The notes under the pieces are model-generated. The model was not told where the DNA came from and searched no databases. It saw only the letters and a list, made by a program, of their open reading frames with translations. A stretch of 64,000 nucleotides of DNA from Arabidopsis thaliana (lineage: Eukaryota; Streptophyta; Magnoliopsida; Brassicales; Brassicaceae): positions 10,417,001 through 10,481,000 of the forward strand of contig NC_003075.7 in assembly GCF_000001735.4 (NCBI RefSeq), read 5' to 3'. The translations under genes were made by a program, and so were the position numbers. Of the stretch, positions 1-12,559 are shown piece by piece; the first letter of the stretch is position 1; each line of letters opens with the position of its first letter.

Positions 1-306
1 CATGTTGGCCAGATAGTAGAGTTTTTTAAGACAACAGATGGAGAAAGCTACTTCCGAGTTCAGTGGTTTTACAGAGCAACGGATACAGTGTGTATACAAG
101 TTCTTCTCTTTTGTTTGTCTAATTGTTTGCGCTGCAACAACTAGTTACTCATTTGTCTAATGTTTGTAGATAATGGAACGGCAGGCTACTAATCATGACA
201 AAAGGCGTCTCTTCTATTCTACCGTAATGAATGACAATCCAGTAGATTGTCTTATTTCTAAAGTTACTGTTTTACAAGTTTCACCTAGGGTATGCTGAGT
301 CAAGCT

Positions 307-340
<34 letters not shown>

Positions 341-3300
341 TTTTTGGTTACAATCTCAACAGAGTTGATCAGTTTGTTACAATCTGCATTTTAAGTGATT
401 TTGTTTCATGACTTTGCAGGTCGGATTGAAGCCCAATTCTATAAAATCTGACTACTATTTTGATATGGAGTATTGTGTGGAGTATTCAACATTTCAAACC
501 TTGAGAAATCGTAAGTGCTCATGTAATATGTTTATGAGTTATTAATTGGAAACGGATATAGCTGTTTTCTCTTTATTTCTTTTAAGCAAAACAGATGCCA
601 CAGTTTATGAGCAGTTTGACACAGTCTTTATATAAGATCCTAGGTACAGAAGCTTGAGCATTCTTTTTTCTTCTTTTTTTGGTCTCAGCTAAAACGTCCG
701 AAAACAAGCTTGAGTGTTGTGCCGATGTGGTACCTACAGAATCCACTGAATCTATTTTGAAAAAGAAAAGTTTTAGCGGAGAGCTTCCTGTGCTTGATCT
801 TTACAGTGGTTGTGGTGGAATGTCAACTGGGTTAAGTCTTGGAGCCAAAATATCTGGTGTTGATGTCGTGACGGTACTTGCTTTAAGTAATTAATCTTTA
901 TCTCTTTAACTTAGGATGGAAAGCTCTTTCTTCACTCACTTTCATTTAATATCTGGATTCGTTTTTATTTTTCTCTTTCAGAAATGGGCTGTGGACCAGA
1001 ATACGGCTGCCTGTAAGAGCTTGAAATTGAACCATCCAAACACGCAGGTCAGAATACTTTCGGCGACAACTGCTAGATCATTTTTGGAGAATTATACCAA
1101 ATCTAATGATACTGTCGTTGTTTACAGGTTAGGAATGATGCTGCTGGAGACTTCCTCCAACTTTTGAAGGAATGGGATAAATTATGCAAGCGATATGTGT
1201 TTAATAATGATCAGAGAACTGATACATTAAGATCCGTAAATTCAACTAAAGAAACTAGTGGAAGCAGCTCTTCTAGTGATGATGATTCAGATTCTGAGGA
1301 GTACGAAGTGGAAAAGCTAGTTGATATATGCTTTGGTGATCATGACAAGACAGGAAAAAATGGCCTGAAGTTTAAGGTATGCCCTGTTGCCCTTATATTG
1401 TTGATCTAACCTTACTTCTTAGGGTTTTAAGAGTGTTCTTTTCAGCTTTTATAACTTCCAAGACATATTTTTGTAATTCTTTGCTAGCTTTATGACGTTT
1501 TAGTTTTCTGAAGACGAATTATGCCCATGACTTTTTCATTAGGTGCACTGGAAAGGATACAGAAGCGACGAAGATACATGGGAACTAGCAGAGGAATTGA
1601 GGTATATGCTTCAAAACAATGTTAAAAAGAGATTCTGTTGTTATCTGGAACTAATTAATTTTGTTTGGAATTTTAGTAACTGTCAAGATGCCATTCGGGA
1701 GTTTGTAACTAGTGGATTTAAGTCCAAGATCTTGCCACTTCCTGTAAGAACTTGCTTCTGAATTGAATTCTTGATCTTTGAAAGTCGTATGATTGTACCA
1801 TCAACATCTATTTGCCATGAACATTTATTTGCACTGAAAATAAAAAAATCTTGTCAATGATTGTAACTAGGGTCGTGTTGGTGTGATATGTGGGGGACCT
1901 CCATGCCAAGGAATTAGTGGCTATAACCGGCACAGGAATGTTGATTCTCCATTGAATGATGAAAGGAATCAGCAAATTATAGTTTTTATGGACATAGTGG
2001 AGTATCTGAAACCCTCATATGTGTTGATGGAAAATGTTGTTGATATTCTGCGTATGGACAAAGGTTCTCTTGGGCGATACGCTTTGAGCCGTCTTGTGAA
2101 CATGAGATACCAAGCAAGGTTAGGTATCATGACAGCTGGTTGCTATGGTCTTTCCCAATTTCGATCCAGAGTTTTCATGTGGGGAGCTGTTCCAAACAAG
2201 GTGAATTTATAGGCCTATTAACTTCCTCGAGGTGACGGTTTCATACTTACATTATTTGGTATTTCATTTCAGAACCTACCTCCGTTTCCGCTTCCAACGC
2301 ATGATGTTATTGTCAGATATGGGCTTCCACTTGAGTTCGAGGTAATCAAATTGTAAATTGGGACTTATCTTATACTCTTTTCATTAAGCCTGTCGTTCTT
2401 CCAACTTAAGCCACCTTGGCTTTCATGTTTCAGAGGAATGTAGTTGCTTATGCTGAAGGCCAACCCAGAAAACTTGAAAAAGCTCTTGTTCTAAAAGATG
2501 CGATATCAGATCTTCCTCATGTATGTTTCATTTCCACTAGATCCATCTGCAATTCAGGGTTAATATATATTTATAATTTCTTTTCACATATCTAGGTATC
2601 AAACGATGAAGACCGGGAGAAATTGCCTTATGAAAGTCTCCCAAAAACAGATTTTCAGAGGTACATTAGATCAACCAAACGTGGTAAGTTGGATCTGGAT
2701 TCTGTAGTTACGGTCTCTTTCACAACAATTGTCTGATAAGCCATGACCACTTGCATATTACATATGGTAGCTCACGCGTTAGTGTTTTGCTATGTCAGAT
2801 TTGACAGGCTCTGCAATTGATAACTGTAACAAAAGAACAATGCTACTGCATGATCACAGGCCGTTCCATATAAATGAAGACGACTATGCCCGAGTTTGCC
2901 AAATCCCCAAGAGGAAGGTACTCATTTCGTTTTACTAATTAACAATCCCGATCCTCTAGCCGAAAGATTCTCATGTCGAGAGAAGTGTTTGCAGGGAGCT
3001 AATTTCAGGGATCTTCCGGGGTTAATCGTCAGAAACAATACAGTATGTCGTGATCCATCAATGGAACCGGTTATTCTGCCATCAGGAAAGCCTTTGGTAA
3101 AGAATCCTCTTATATGAACTGAGCCATACCAAAATTACATGAGTTATCGATGAAACTACACATTAGTGCTGAAATTCTCAAGCTAATGTCATTCTGCTTG
3201 TTAAGTCTGCTGTCAACAGTTCTCATAATCCCAAAAATTAATATATGTGTACTGAATCAGCTCACTTGTGGCCCTCCTTAGGTACCAGGATACGTCTTTA

Positions 3301-3936
3301 CTTTTCAGCAAGGGAAATCTAAAAGGTATACTCTTACACTCCTCCGCCTGAAACTATTTGTTGAAGCTTTCATGTTTTTAAGTCTCTCTGGATTTATAAA
3401 ATTCGCAGACCGTTTGCTCGTCTTTGGTGGGATGAAACTGTTCCAACCGTTCTAACAGTCCCAACATGCCACAGTCAGGTACCCTCAAAGCCATTCCAGG
3501 TTTTAACATAATACCATATTTTAAATTCTTAAAAGTTTCTATAAGAAGTTTGCTATTTGCAGGCGTTATTGCATCCTGAGCAAGATCGAGTGCTAACCAT
3601 AAGAGAATCTGCACGGCTTCAAGGTTTCCCTGATTACTTCCAGTTCTGTGGAACCATTAAAGAAAGGTACTTGCTTTTGTTCATTTGGAAAAAATTATAA
3701 GAACCAGGACAATAGTTTCAGACTACTAAGCAAATGCGAATATCATTTCACTTCTTCTCACTATCTACAGGTATTGTCAGATTGGAAATGCAGTGGCAGT
3801 CTCGGTTTCTCGTGCTTTAGGTTATTCGCTTGGTATGGCTTTTCGTGGTCTAGCCCGCGACGAGCATCTTATAAAACTTCCCCAAAACTTTTCGCATTCA
3901 ACTTACCCTCAGCTTCAAGAAACCATTCCTCATTGA
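1..3936 (+). CDS. CMT2: Chromomethylase 2, DNA (cytosine-5) methyltransferase, 5' end outside window
   Basis: Plant-specific methyltransferase that methylates cytosine mainly in CHH/CHG context at H3K9me2-marked heterochromatin (family knowledge). Eighteen exons are readable: 1-87, 170-289, 420-510, 689-873, 982-1047, 1128-1376, 1543-1601, 1677-1743, 1871-2200, 2273-2341, 2434-2520, 2596-2683, 2799-2917, 2995-3096, 3282-3325, 3409-3478, 3563-3666, 3771-3936. They sum to exactly 701 codons, the C-terminal 700 residues. Order seen: end of a BAH domain (exons 1-3); motif [11 protein letters not shown]; an acidic serine-rich linker and a chromodomain ([14 protein letters not shown], exons 6-7) inserted before motif IV; catalytic GGPPCQG with Cys in exon 9; ENV motif (MENVVDIL); target recognition region; motif [18 protein letters not shown] in the last exon. 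The chromodomain insertion is diagnostic of CMTs. Known full length is about 1295 residues, so about 600 N-terminal residues lie upstream. No break is seen. Confidence 0.97.
310..338. repeat. (CT)n microsatellite in a CMT2 intron
   Basis: A run of CT dinucleotides followed by T-rich sequence lies in the intron between the exons ending at 289 and starting at 420. It may act as a polypyrimidine tract but is not at the acceptor. Confidence 0.9.
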
Positions 3937-4727
3937 AGCAGAGGACATTAAACAAGTTTGTTATTAGTTCCTCTCCATGAGGCTTCGTCAAAATGATCAA
4001 TTTTGTTCTTTAGTTTTTCCTTGTGTTAGTGAATTGTGACATCATAGCGGCTGGCCAGCTCAGTCTACTATGCTCGATCGAAATTTCGGTTTGATTAGGA
4101 TTTTTCGATTAGTAAATTCTTCAAAAATTAATCTTATTTTAGCCAACTAATATGTAATTTATTCTTTGTTGGGTAATTAGATGAATAATAATTGGTCTTC
4201 TTTCTCACATTTTAGTGGATGAAAAGTTTCCTCATTGTTTTCTTCTTTATTCATCACAAATGAAAAGTTTCCTGATGTTGCATGAGAAAAATATGAGGTG
4301 AATGATTTGGGATGTGTGCCATTCGTTAGAGATTGGTATGTGGTGGATGATGTTTAGTTTTGATCTATCAGGTCAAACCAACACGTGCCGTGCCCGGCTT
4401 TTAAGTTCTATGGACAAAAGTATTGCCCCACTAGGCAAATGATTGTGACTCCGGATCTTGTGCTTTCCTTTGACAAATTCCAAATTCTACATATTCAACA
4501 ATTTTGCTTAAAACTTTAAAGTTTGATCTTTCTAGAATTGAATTTTATTATTTAAAAAATATACGATACAGTTACACATTAATAACAAGATAGAGAATCT
4601 TGGCGTTAACAATAAAAGAGATAAACGTAGCAATTAATACAAAGGCCATATACGTAAGGTGTGGTGAAAGTTGTTACATTCATTTGAAAATACTCCATCA
4701 ACTCCACCCATGTTTTCTTTTCTCTTA
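3937..4727. other. Convergent 3' spacer between CMT2 and NIP1;1
   Basis: AT-rich sequence that must hold the 3' UTRs of two genes converging on it. No reading frame with coding character is seen. A G-box-like CACGTG occurs near 4382 but has no nearby gene start. Confidence 0.6.
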
Positions 4728-6409
4728 TCAAGTGCTACCGATTCTCACGGTCTTTAGAAATGAACCACTTTTAGTGATTTCTCGCAATGGTTTATCGGTA
4801 TATCTAACTGTGTTATAAACCCATGCACCCGCAATCGCACCAAGAGTTGGCGCAACTAAGTATATCCAAATTCCTTTGTAGCAACCATAGACCAGTGCAG
4901 GTCCTAAACTTCTTCCTGGATTCATCGACGCACTCGATACCGGTCTAATAAAATTGATGAACATAACCGTATAAATCATTTTTTGGAATTCTTACTCTAA
5001 AAAAAAAAAGTATAAGCACAATAATAGAAATGGTAACTGATAACTTACGCGGCAATTAGCACGTTAAGTAGCACCGTTGATCCTATTGCTAATCCAGCAA
5101 GTTCTCCGATCTGAATATTGCAGCATTTGGTCCCAATGTTAAGTTTCTCGTAAATTTAAAGACCACAGAAAACAAATGTAACTTCTGAGAGGGAGCAGTA
5201 ATTAATAACACTAATATAAGCCATCGAATTTGACAACATAAGAAGATATGAAAATACTAACCGCTCTATTATCGGTAGCAACGCCAGAAATGATGAACAT
5301 TAGATAGAAAGTGACGATAAACTCCATCGTAAACGCCTGAAGATCTGATCCCACTGGTGATGATCCGATAAACACATCGTGTTTTCCGCTACAAACGTCG
5401 TGATCAAGTCCGAACAACAACCGTAATGTCGCAGCCGCGAGCGTTGATCCTATCACTTGTGATATGACATAAGCTGGAACCTAAAAAAATTCAAAGAACA
5501 AAAATAAAATAAATTAATTCACCAGTTCACACTAACTAGGGAAGGGACCCAATCTTGGAAGATATTTTGACGTTTATATAACAAAATATGGACGTGTGGA
5601 AAAACTATATACATACAAAAGTTACATAACATTTTAATTTATTTTGGAAACTAGCAAAAGTAGATTTGTCCTTACGTATCTTCACTCATCTATAGTAAAC
5701 GTTGCATTAAAAACGCTACGTATTTGAATAACCCAAAGTCTCGTGTGCAATACAAGCAACCGATAGCTAAACTAGATCAATGGAAACAAAATACACTAAT
5801 GTTCTTTAATTAGTTTGTTCATGAAACTCAAAAACACACATAAAATACAAAACTTGATCGATCATTATATAAAGGCTATATGTAATTGTGTATGTGTTAA
5901 GGACCTGTTTGAGAGGGAAACGGCCACAAGAGGCGAAGGCAATGGTAACGGCCGGATTGATATGAGCACCAGAGATGTGACCAAGAGAGTAAATGAGGAC
6001 CATAATGGTGAGTCCCCAAACGATAGCGATCCCTGGAAGAGTCACGACATTGTCGTTTTGCATGTTTACAACCACCGATGCACAACCGGTGAATACCAAA
6101 AAGTAGGTTCCAAGAAACTCCGCGATCAACTGAAAACATAGCGTAAATAAAACCGAGATGTCTTGTGAATTGGTACAAAACAGAGTCTTTTCATTTATAA
6201 CTTGTAAAACATGTTGGATATGGAGAGTTAAAAGTAAAAACCTTTTGTAAGAAAGGGACAGAGACTGAGAGTAGAGAGTCTTGTTTCTTCAAGGGTCTTG
6301 GGTTATGAATGTCTTCCATTTCTTGTTGATGTTCGACTTCATCCTTGAGATTCACCATTACTACTTCTTCTCTGGCGTTGCCATAGCCGTTTCCCGAGAT
6401 ATCCGCCAT
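4728..6409 (-). CDS. NIP1;1: NOD26-like intrinsic protein 1;1 (aquaglyceroporin)
   Basis: Membrane channel of the NIP subfamily, also called NLM1; family members pass water, glycerol and uncharged metalloids, and this one is known for arsenite and antimonite uptake in roots. Exons 6242-6409, 5905-6129, 5262-5480, 5049-5110 and 4728-4944 sum to 297 codons (296 residues), the known length. The start is the ATG at 6409 (MADISGNGYG); an upstream in-frame stretch has no support. The first pore motif is SGAHINPAVTIAFA (NPA). The second is SSASMNPGRSLGPA, that is NPG instead of NPA, typical of NIP1;1, with the selectivity-filter Arg following. Six hydrophobic helices are distributed over the exons. 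The cytosolic C-terminus ends LREITKSGSFLKTVRIGST, with Ser residues resembling the phosphorylated tail of soybean nodulin 26. No break. Confidence 0.97.
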
Positions 6410-6511
6410 AAGTGACTTTTCTCTTTTTAGAAACAAAGAAGAGGAAAAGGATTGAACTATAAACGACTGTTTATGACTTGTGAGAATGAGAAGTTTGGTA
6501 GCGATTATCTC

Positions 6512-6520
6512 CTATTTATT
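6512..6520 (-). promoter_or_regulatory. Probable TATA element of NIP1;1
   Basis: On the minus strand the sequence reads CCAATAAATAGG about 105 bases upstream of the ATG, a plausible TATA-type element that would place the transcript start near 6485. Inferred from position and composition only. Confidence 0.4.
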
Positions 6521-8650
6521 GGCAAACATGGGGGAGAGAGAGACTTCTTTGACGATTTTAATATTACCAGTTTATTAATTGAAAAAAAGAAGAAGATGAT
6601 ATATTGTTAATAAAGCTTTTTTAATAATAATAAATTCCTATGTTTGTGGAGATTCTATACCAGGTCTCAAATTCAATTTTCAGGGATTACAATTTTTTCT
6701 TAGATCAACAAATATAAAATTTATCGAAAATTTTAGAATGCTACATGCAGAATTTGTTTGTTTTGATCTTGTGTGTTGTGCAGAGAGCCTATATCATTCG
6801 TGCATGTCGTACATGCATAACCATCCGCGCCTAGGATTCAAATGTTGCATACTTGCAATCTACTTTTTGTTTTTAAATTTTTATTCTACTTTCCAAATAT
6901 TCATTTATAATCACATAAGTATATATACGTCATTTTATGCGTTGTTTGTATTTCACATAAGTATTCATTTAGAACATCTCATATCGAATTCTGAATTTCG
7001 GATATAAAGTCACCGGTCATATGTTGTTACACCCAAATTTGTTCGTATCATATAAACAAAACAAAATTATGTCATGCAAACTATAGAATAAACTATATCA
7101 TTTATGAGAAATTGAAAAATGTCACTAGATGGAATTGATGATGGCCTCTTTAAGTCTTCAACTACCAAGCGGGTAATACGGACATACTTTATTTAGCTTA
7201 TAGTTGTGCATGTGTACATATGTACACAACATTATAAAAATTACTAAAAAATTTCAAGATATTTTATATATACCTTGATGCCAACGTAACAATCTTGATT
7301 GCGATCCGTAAACTTAATGTAGTGTACTGTTTGGATCCGATCATATCAACCTCAGGTTTGAATCCATACTAACATATAACTAAATGTTAATTATGATCAG
7401 AATGTTTTATTTGCGACAATACTCAAAATGTCATCTCTAGATTAGGTTAAGTTCGAACCCTCTTTAATGGATGTTAGAATGTAGGGTTGTGGCCACGGGC
7501 CACCAGAGAAAAAATGAAGTTTCTTTATAATGTACAATTTGAATTATCAGTAAATTAGCAATGTTAATTCCACATGTAAACACGTATGCTGGTTAATGGT
7601 GACAAGACAAATCTTAAAGACTTTCATGTTACGTATCGATCCAGATGTGCATGATGTATGGTGCCAAAAAAATAGGAGGAGTGAATATGAATTGAAATTG
7701 AGAACATACATATATGCAAAGGGAAGGTAAATAAAGAATATTTCAGAAAGAAAAAGAAACATTGATGTAAATGTAGGAGTATCAAAGTCGATCAAAATTA
7801 GTAGATCATTGACTTAACTCAACCAATGAATTGACTATCATTTTATATTATTTTAATAAGTTGATGAAATAAATGAGTTGAATGGACTGATGAATTATGG
7901 GGGCTACTTAATGTTTCCACCACGACACTCGGATTCAATTCATTAACTTTTTTACATCATCATAACTTTATTATAATCGATGATATCAAACCCATCATGA
8001 TATAATCATACACCATCATATTCATCATCATCAACATCATTTCATCAGCATGACTTCCGAAGCTATTATACGTGTGCTAGATCTATATCTTTGTACGATG
8101 TGAGAGTGTTACGAGTAGTATGTGTGCATAAAGTAAATGAGACATAAATTTGTTAACGGGTCTGTTCACAACTTACATGTCAAAAATTTCTACCAAAACT
8201 ATGTAACTTTTTTTATTATGACGCTCCACAATTTCTCGCTACAATGTTATTCCGTAATTTTATATTTTTAATTGCAATATATCTGGTTTACGTATCAAAG
8301 ATAATGCAAAGGAAAATTTTATATAGATATTATCTTCATCTAAAATGGTTTATCAGTATATGTATTAATGTTAAAACACATTATCAATTTCACCAGGTTT
8401 TAAATAGAAATTCCAAAAAAATATATATCTAAATTTGTTTTTTGAATTTTATCTAAAAATCTTATGTGATTTCTTAAAATGCAGATATTGTAATTCAAAA
8501 CCATTAATTGAATTAAAATATATTTTAATTTTTTGTAATTTTTGGAAATCATTGAATGAGATAAGATTTTGGTTCTATGTCCAAATTAGTGCAAAATCAG
8601 GAACTTGTAAGTTGTAACTAAAAGAAGCCAGGAAGGCAATTTTTTTTTCT

Positions 8651-8832
8651 AACTTCAGAATGCATACTTGTAATATTTTATTAAGTTTGGTTTAAATTTG
8701 AAGGTGCCACGGATCACGGGAAATCGTTTTTATTACTAATATGTTTGAGTCAAATTTCAGTCACATGTATAGTAACTGTATAATTCAAGATATGCTAAAT
8801 ATCTTTTAAAACTTTTGTACAACTGTATTTTA
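8651..8832 (+). repeat. Diverged direct repeat, copy A
   Basis: About 170 bases align with 9312-9472. Shared blocks include ACTTGTAATATTTTATTAAG, GATCACGGGAAATC, TTTTTATTACTA and ATTTCAGTCACATGT in the same order and spacing, with scattered substitutions. No ends or termini typical of a named transposon are seen. Confidence 0.85.
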
Positions 8833-9311
8833 AAATCATGAATTGGATTGACATGTAATTTTCTTTTATTTTATTCGGAAATTATTGGTCGAATAATATG
8901 AAATTTGTAGTTATATATAATTTTCAAAATTAGTTCGAATCATCAATAAAAACCTCCATTATTTTTTTGCTGAAAAGATAATTTTATTTTAATTAATCAG
9001 GCCAAGCTTTGTAAGCCGAAAGACATTGTCGGGTCCAAAAAATGAAACAGTACACGTACATTAATCGAGGTTATGGTTACGTAGAAAGAAAAATATATAA
9101 TCTAGTTTTTCGTTAACATTAAGGCTCAAAATAGAGCATTTCGTCTACACAACCACACTTAAATTCAGTTTTTTTACCAATTAGCTAAACAAATTATATT
9201 TGAATATAGTTTATATATAATTTTCCCGGCACTTCGGAAATGCATTGTAGTAAAACCATCGTATATTTTGACATATTAATATATTATGTTCGCATGAGAA
9301 AGGAAGGTTTT

Positions 9312-9472
9312 TAACTTCATCATACATACTTGTAATATTTTATTAAGTTTGATTTAAAAGGTGCCATGGATCACGGGAAATCATTTTTATTACTATTAAG
9401 TTTGATTCAAATTTCAGTCACATGTTTGGTAATCATTCTAAGATATGCTTAATATCTGTACAACCATCTTTT
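9312..9472 (+). repeat. Diverged direct repeat, copy B
   Basis: Second copy of the element at 8651-8832, offset by about 660 bases and slightly shorter because of small deletions (for example AAATTTGAAGG against AAAAGG). A local segmental duplication or two copies of an unnamed repeat would both fit. Confidence 0.85.
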
Positions 9473-10133
9473 TGAGTTTTGACCATGGAACCAAAATTCG
9501 ATAAGATTTCACGTCGAGAACAATAGTATAAAATTGATGTTACATTTATTTCACAACTTGAAATAAATAATGCTACACCGAATAAGATATATTTTGTTTA
9601 ATAAATAGAAAAAATGAAACCTCTTTCCTGTAGAGGTGAAAATAATATTATTGTATATGAGTGTTTTTTCTTTGCTTAAACTTTTTCTTGTTTTGTTTTT
9701 TACATGTTAAATTTACTGACCAACAAAAAAACTTTATGTACAAAGTTTTGAAAGAAAATCGAAGACATGTAATCCTATTTGGGATCCACTTATCAATCAC
9801 ACGGATGAGGAGGGTAACCGACCTGTAAATATGATTATGGTGCCTCTCATTTCGTTCCCTTAAAATGTCATAGATGGTTATCTCGAAGGTCATACGAATT
9901 AAGAGATAAAAGATGCAAGTGTATGTCAAAACCGTTAAACTTACTAAATTATAATAATACTCTAGAACATTTTACATGCCACTCTTATTATATATTTTTG
10001 GATAAGCCAATGAAGGAGTTTTGGATGCTTTAAGTTCCGCACACTCTTAGATTTTCTTCGTTTATATTGTAACTATTCATACAAAATGAAAGGTGAGCTC
10101 TCTAATCAACGTTATATTTTCAGTTTCGATATG

Positions 10134-10145
10134 TTTCTTTGACTT

Positions 10146-10179
<34 letters not shown>

Positions 10180-10335
10180 AATACCAGGAGGTTCTGGGCC
10201 GAAGCCCGTAATCCCTCCAGGCCCGAAACCACAACATGTAATATTAGTTTCGTTCCAAGCATTACTCGAACCGGCGACCTCTAAGCTTCGCCTAGGGTCT
10301 TTACCAATTGAGCTAACGACACTTGGTTTTCTTTG
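10134..10335 (-). mobile_element. tRNA-derived SINE with poly(A) tail and target-site duplication
   Basis: Read on the minus strand, the element starts near 10327, has a Pol III A box TAGCTCAATTGG (10304-10315) and a B box GGTTCGAGTAAT (10261-10272) at tRNA-like spacing, then about 80 bases of unrelated body, and ends in a 31-base poly(A) (poly(T) at 10148-10178). The 8-base sequence TTTCTTTG flanks it on both sides (10134-10141 and 10328-10335), as expected for an L1-type target-site duplication. The body is about 150 bases, the size of Arabidopsis RathE-type SINEs; the exact family cannot be assigned here. Confidence 0.85.
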
Positions 10336-10806
10336 TCGTTATACTTAAACCATTAATACAACAAATCTCTTATACATGTTCTTCAAACTTGTGAATTGAC
10401 ACTAACAAATTTGGGTATCCATCGGGCAGTCCATTGGACGCTAGATGGATGTCCAGGAAAATAATGGGGACCCAAAGAGAAGCAGATAAACAAACTTGTG
10501 TTCATCAGAACATATATAGATGAGAGTATTTTCAAAAAGAAACTTTAAAGGTTGTCTAATATAAGTAAGAATCCAAATATTGCATTATAAGACTTGTTAG
10601 TTAGTAGTAAAGATGTATCTAGTCTAAACCCGTATAAAACCGGCTTTAATTATTATGTTATATCAAAACATACCGGGTTTCTAAAACGCGTTGAGACATA
10701 AACGTAGATTGCTAAAATGTCTAGCACACGATAAACCAGCGTTTTTATCAATAGTTTGTTCTTATCATAAAATATAAATAGGATTTAAGGATTTTCATTT
10801 GTAATA

Positions 10807-11975
10807 TTAAGAGCGTAAGCAAGTATAATAGCAAACGCAAGCAGGGCGATTATCGTAGGCCTTAATGCAACCACCCTTGCCATGTCTCTTGAGTGCACAT
10901 GAAAAGGCACAGTTGTCAGGTACACATTCTCCCCATGTTAGCATATCATAACACCTTTCCATTGTCCCCAATGGTTGTCCCTTTGCCATCCTTATCTCCC
11001 CTATTACAGTAATAGTCCAAACACATGAAATAATCTCAGTTACTTATTAAAAAAAAACAAAAAAACAAATATTCGCTTGATGATAGGTGTTTAATTTGAT
11101 TCAACGACCTCGGTTAGGTATTTTTCTCTAACATAAAACTATATAGGAGAACGGTTAAGAAAAGTTATGGTGTTATAAATACTTGTGTTGCTTTCGAATA
11201 CAAGTGAGAAACAAACTAATGAATTTTTGTTATTGTTTTCATGACTATTTACAGAGTAGAAAGCATGAAAACATTCAATCATCATAATTCATAATCTATG
11301 GAGTATTGGAGTTTCATGAACGTAACAACTTTGAGAACAAAAATGGTAGTATATATATGAAACATGAGAATTTTATACCAATTTTAGAGAGGCATTTGGG
11401 GTACGAAAACCCTTAATTTCTCAAACATACATCGTACCAAAAACATAAATCGTACCAAGTCCAGAAAGCAATTTTGACCGCCGTAGATAGAAAAAAATCT
11501 GATTACTTGGTTCCATTTACTTATAATATTTCAAGAAAGTGTAACTAAAATCAAATAGAACAAAACGACAAAACATAACTCAGTTTAAATACAAATCTCT
11601 TAAAAATACTAAAACAAATTTTCTTCTCTAAATTTCCAATTCAAACAGCAATTTGTCAATTACCTCAATTCTCTAAACATGTTTCTGCATCGATTTAGCT
11701 TGTATTGTCATCTTTAATTCATAAAACCACATAAAAGAATTTAGCTTGCTATTACGAAACTCTATAATGTAATATAGAATCTCAATATCTAATTATGACT
11801 CATAATTGACGTAACAAACTTAATTTTTATTGTAGAAAACTAACTTGTTTTTAATAATTAGTTTATTTTGGATGATTATAATAATATATTATGACAATTA
11901 TAAAAAATACAAACCTAAAACAAGGATGGTGAAGATGCATAGAACGGTGACAGAGAGTTGCAAGGATTTACTCAT
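10807..11975 (-). CDS. LCR7: Low-molecular-weight cysteine-rich (defensin-like) protein LCR7
   Basis: Secreted defensin-like peptide; members are antimicrobial or act in plant reproduction, and no specific role is assigned to this one. Two exons, 11915-11975 and 10807-11000, sum to 85 codons (84 residues). Exon 1 encodes the signal peptide (MSKSLQLSVTVLCIFTILVL), and the intron interrupts the following Gly codon in phase 1, the standard position for plant defensin genes. The mature part holds eight cysteines with the CxxxC and CxC spacing of the cysteine-stabilised alpha-beta fold (Cys in ERC, GEC, DNC, FSC, GGC, PAC, VC, YTC). LCR15 about 2 kb away is its tandem duplicate. The reading frame is intact. 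Confidence 0.9.
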
Positions 11976-12041
11976 GTTGGGTACTCCAAGCGAATTGATA
12001 ATGTCTTACGAATAAAAGAAATGAAGAACAACTTGTACATA

Positions 12042-12050
12042 TGTATATAA
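12042..12050 (-). promoter_or_regulatory. Probable TATA element of LCR7
   Basis: Minus strand reads TTATATACA about 70 bases upstream of the ATG, within a block that is conserved upstream of the duplicate gene LCR15. Confidence 0.45.
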
Positions 12051-12272
12051 GAAGTGATATTGATACACATTGTGATAACTTAGAGATGCATTTTGATCTT
12101 GTACCTAATTTAAGACATTGTCTTAATTAGAACCATTAGATATTTTCCCTTTATTGCAATGCATTCTTTTCCAATCAAACAAAGAAAATCCTGTTGAATT
12201 TTTGTAAAAGAAGATCATATATCTTGTTTAGGATAAAATAGCAATTTAATATATAAAAGGTAAAAAAGAAGA

Positions 12273-12295
12273 ATATATATATATATATATATATA
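12273..12295. repeat. (TA)n microsatellite
   Basis: About eleven TA units lie between the two duplicated defensin-like units. Confidence 0.95.
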
Positions 12296-12559
12296 ATAGG
12301 AGAAATATATTCTCTTAATATTACTATATTTTTGCTATACAAATGGAATCAAGAAATATAGAGGCATATGTATCTCTTGTAAATGGTAGGGCAGAACATT
12401 TACATTTTATCTTGTAAATGTGTCATTCATTTAGTTACAGTGTGCTAACTAAAGAGAAGAAAAGTAACCGCTTTTCAGTAGTGATGAAAAGAAAACATGG
12501 TAGGGCGTATATGTGTTTTTCTTAGATTGAACTACTTTTTGTTGAAATGTAAAATTTTT

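Larger units (their letters stand above)
6521..10806. other. Gene-poor repeat-rich spacer upstream of NIP1;1
   Basis: Very AT-rich sequence without convincing coding frames. It contains a CAT-rich microsatellite near 8000-8043, a diverged direct repeat (8651-8832 and 9312-9472), the first half of a larger duplication shared with 12560-14170, and a SINE (10148-10327). The short open frames here are all low-complexity and lack homology I recognise. Confidence 0.6.
9700..12170. repeat. Tandem duplication unit A, carrying LCR7
   Basis: Matches unit B (about 12560-14170) in the same orientation. Conserved landmarks: GTTTTGAAAGAAAATCGAAG (9745 and 12590), CATAGATGGTT (9871 and 12671), TGTCTAGCACACGATAAA (10718 and 12977), both LCR exons, the single intron and the promoter block ACATATGTATA (12038 and 14023). 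Unit A is longer because about 0.65 kb between 9950 and 10600, including a SINE, has no counterpart in unit B. Confidence 0.85.

Noticed and set aside
5815..6178. Frames of 93 and 108 codons overlapping NIP1;1
   Set aside because: They are out-of-frame or antisense shadows of NIP1;1 exon 2.
10077..10284. Poly-Lys and poly-Phe frames on either strand
   Set aside because: Both arise from the SINE poly(A) tail and its tRNA-like body.
10261..10327. A tRNA gene
   Set aside because: A and B boxes are present, but there is no matching acceptor stem or anticodon arm, and the sequence runs into a poly(A)-tailed SINE body.
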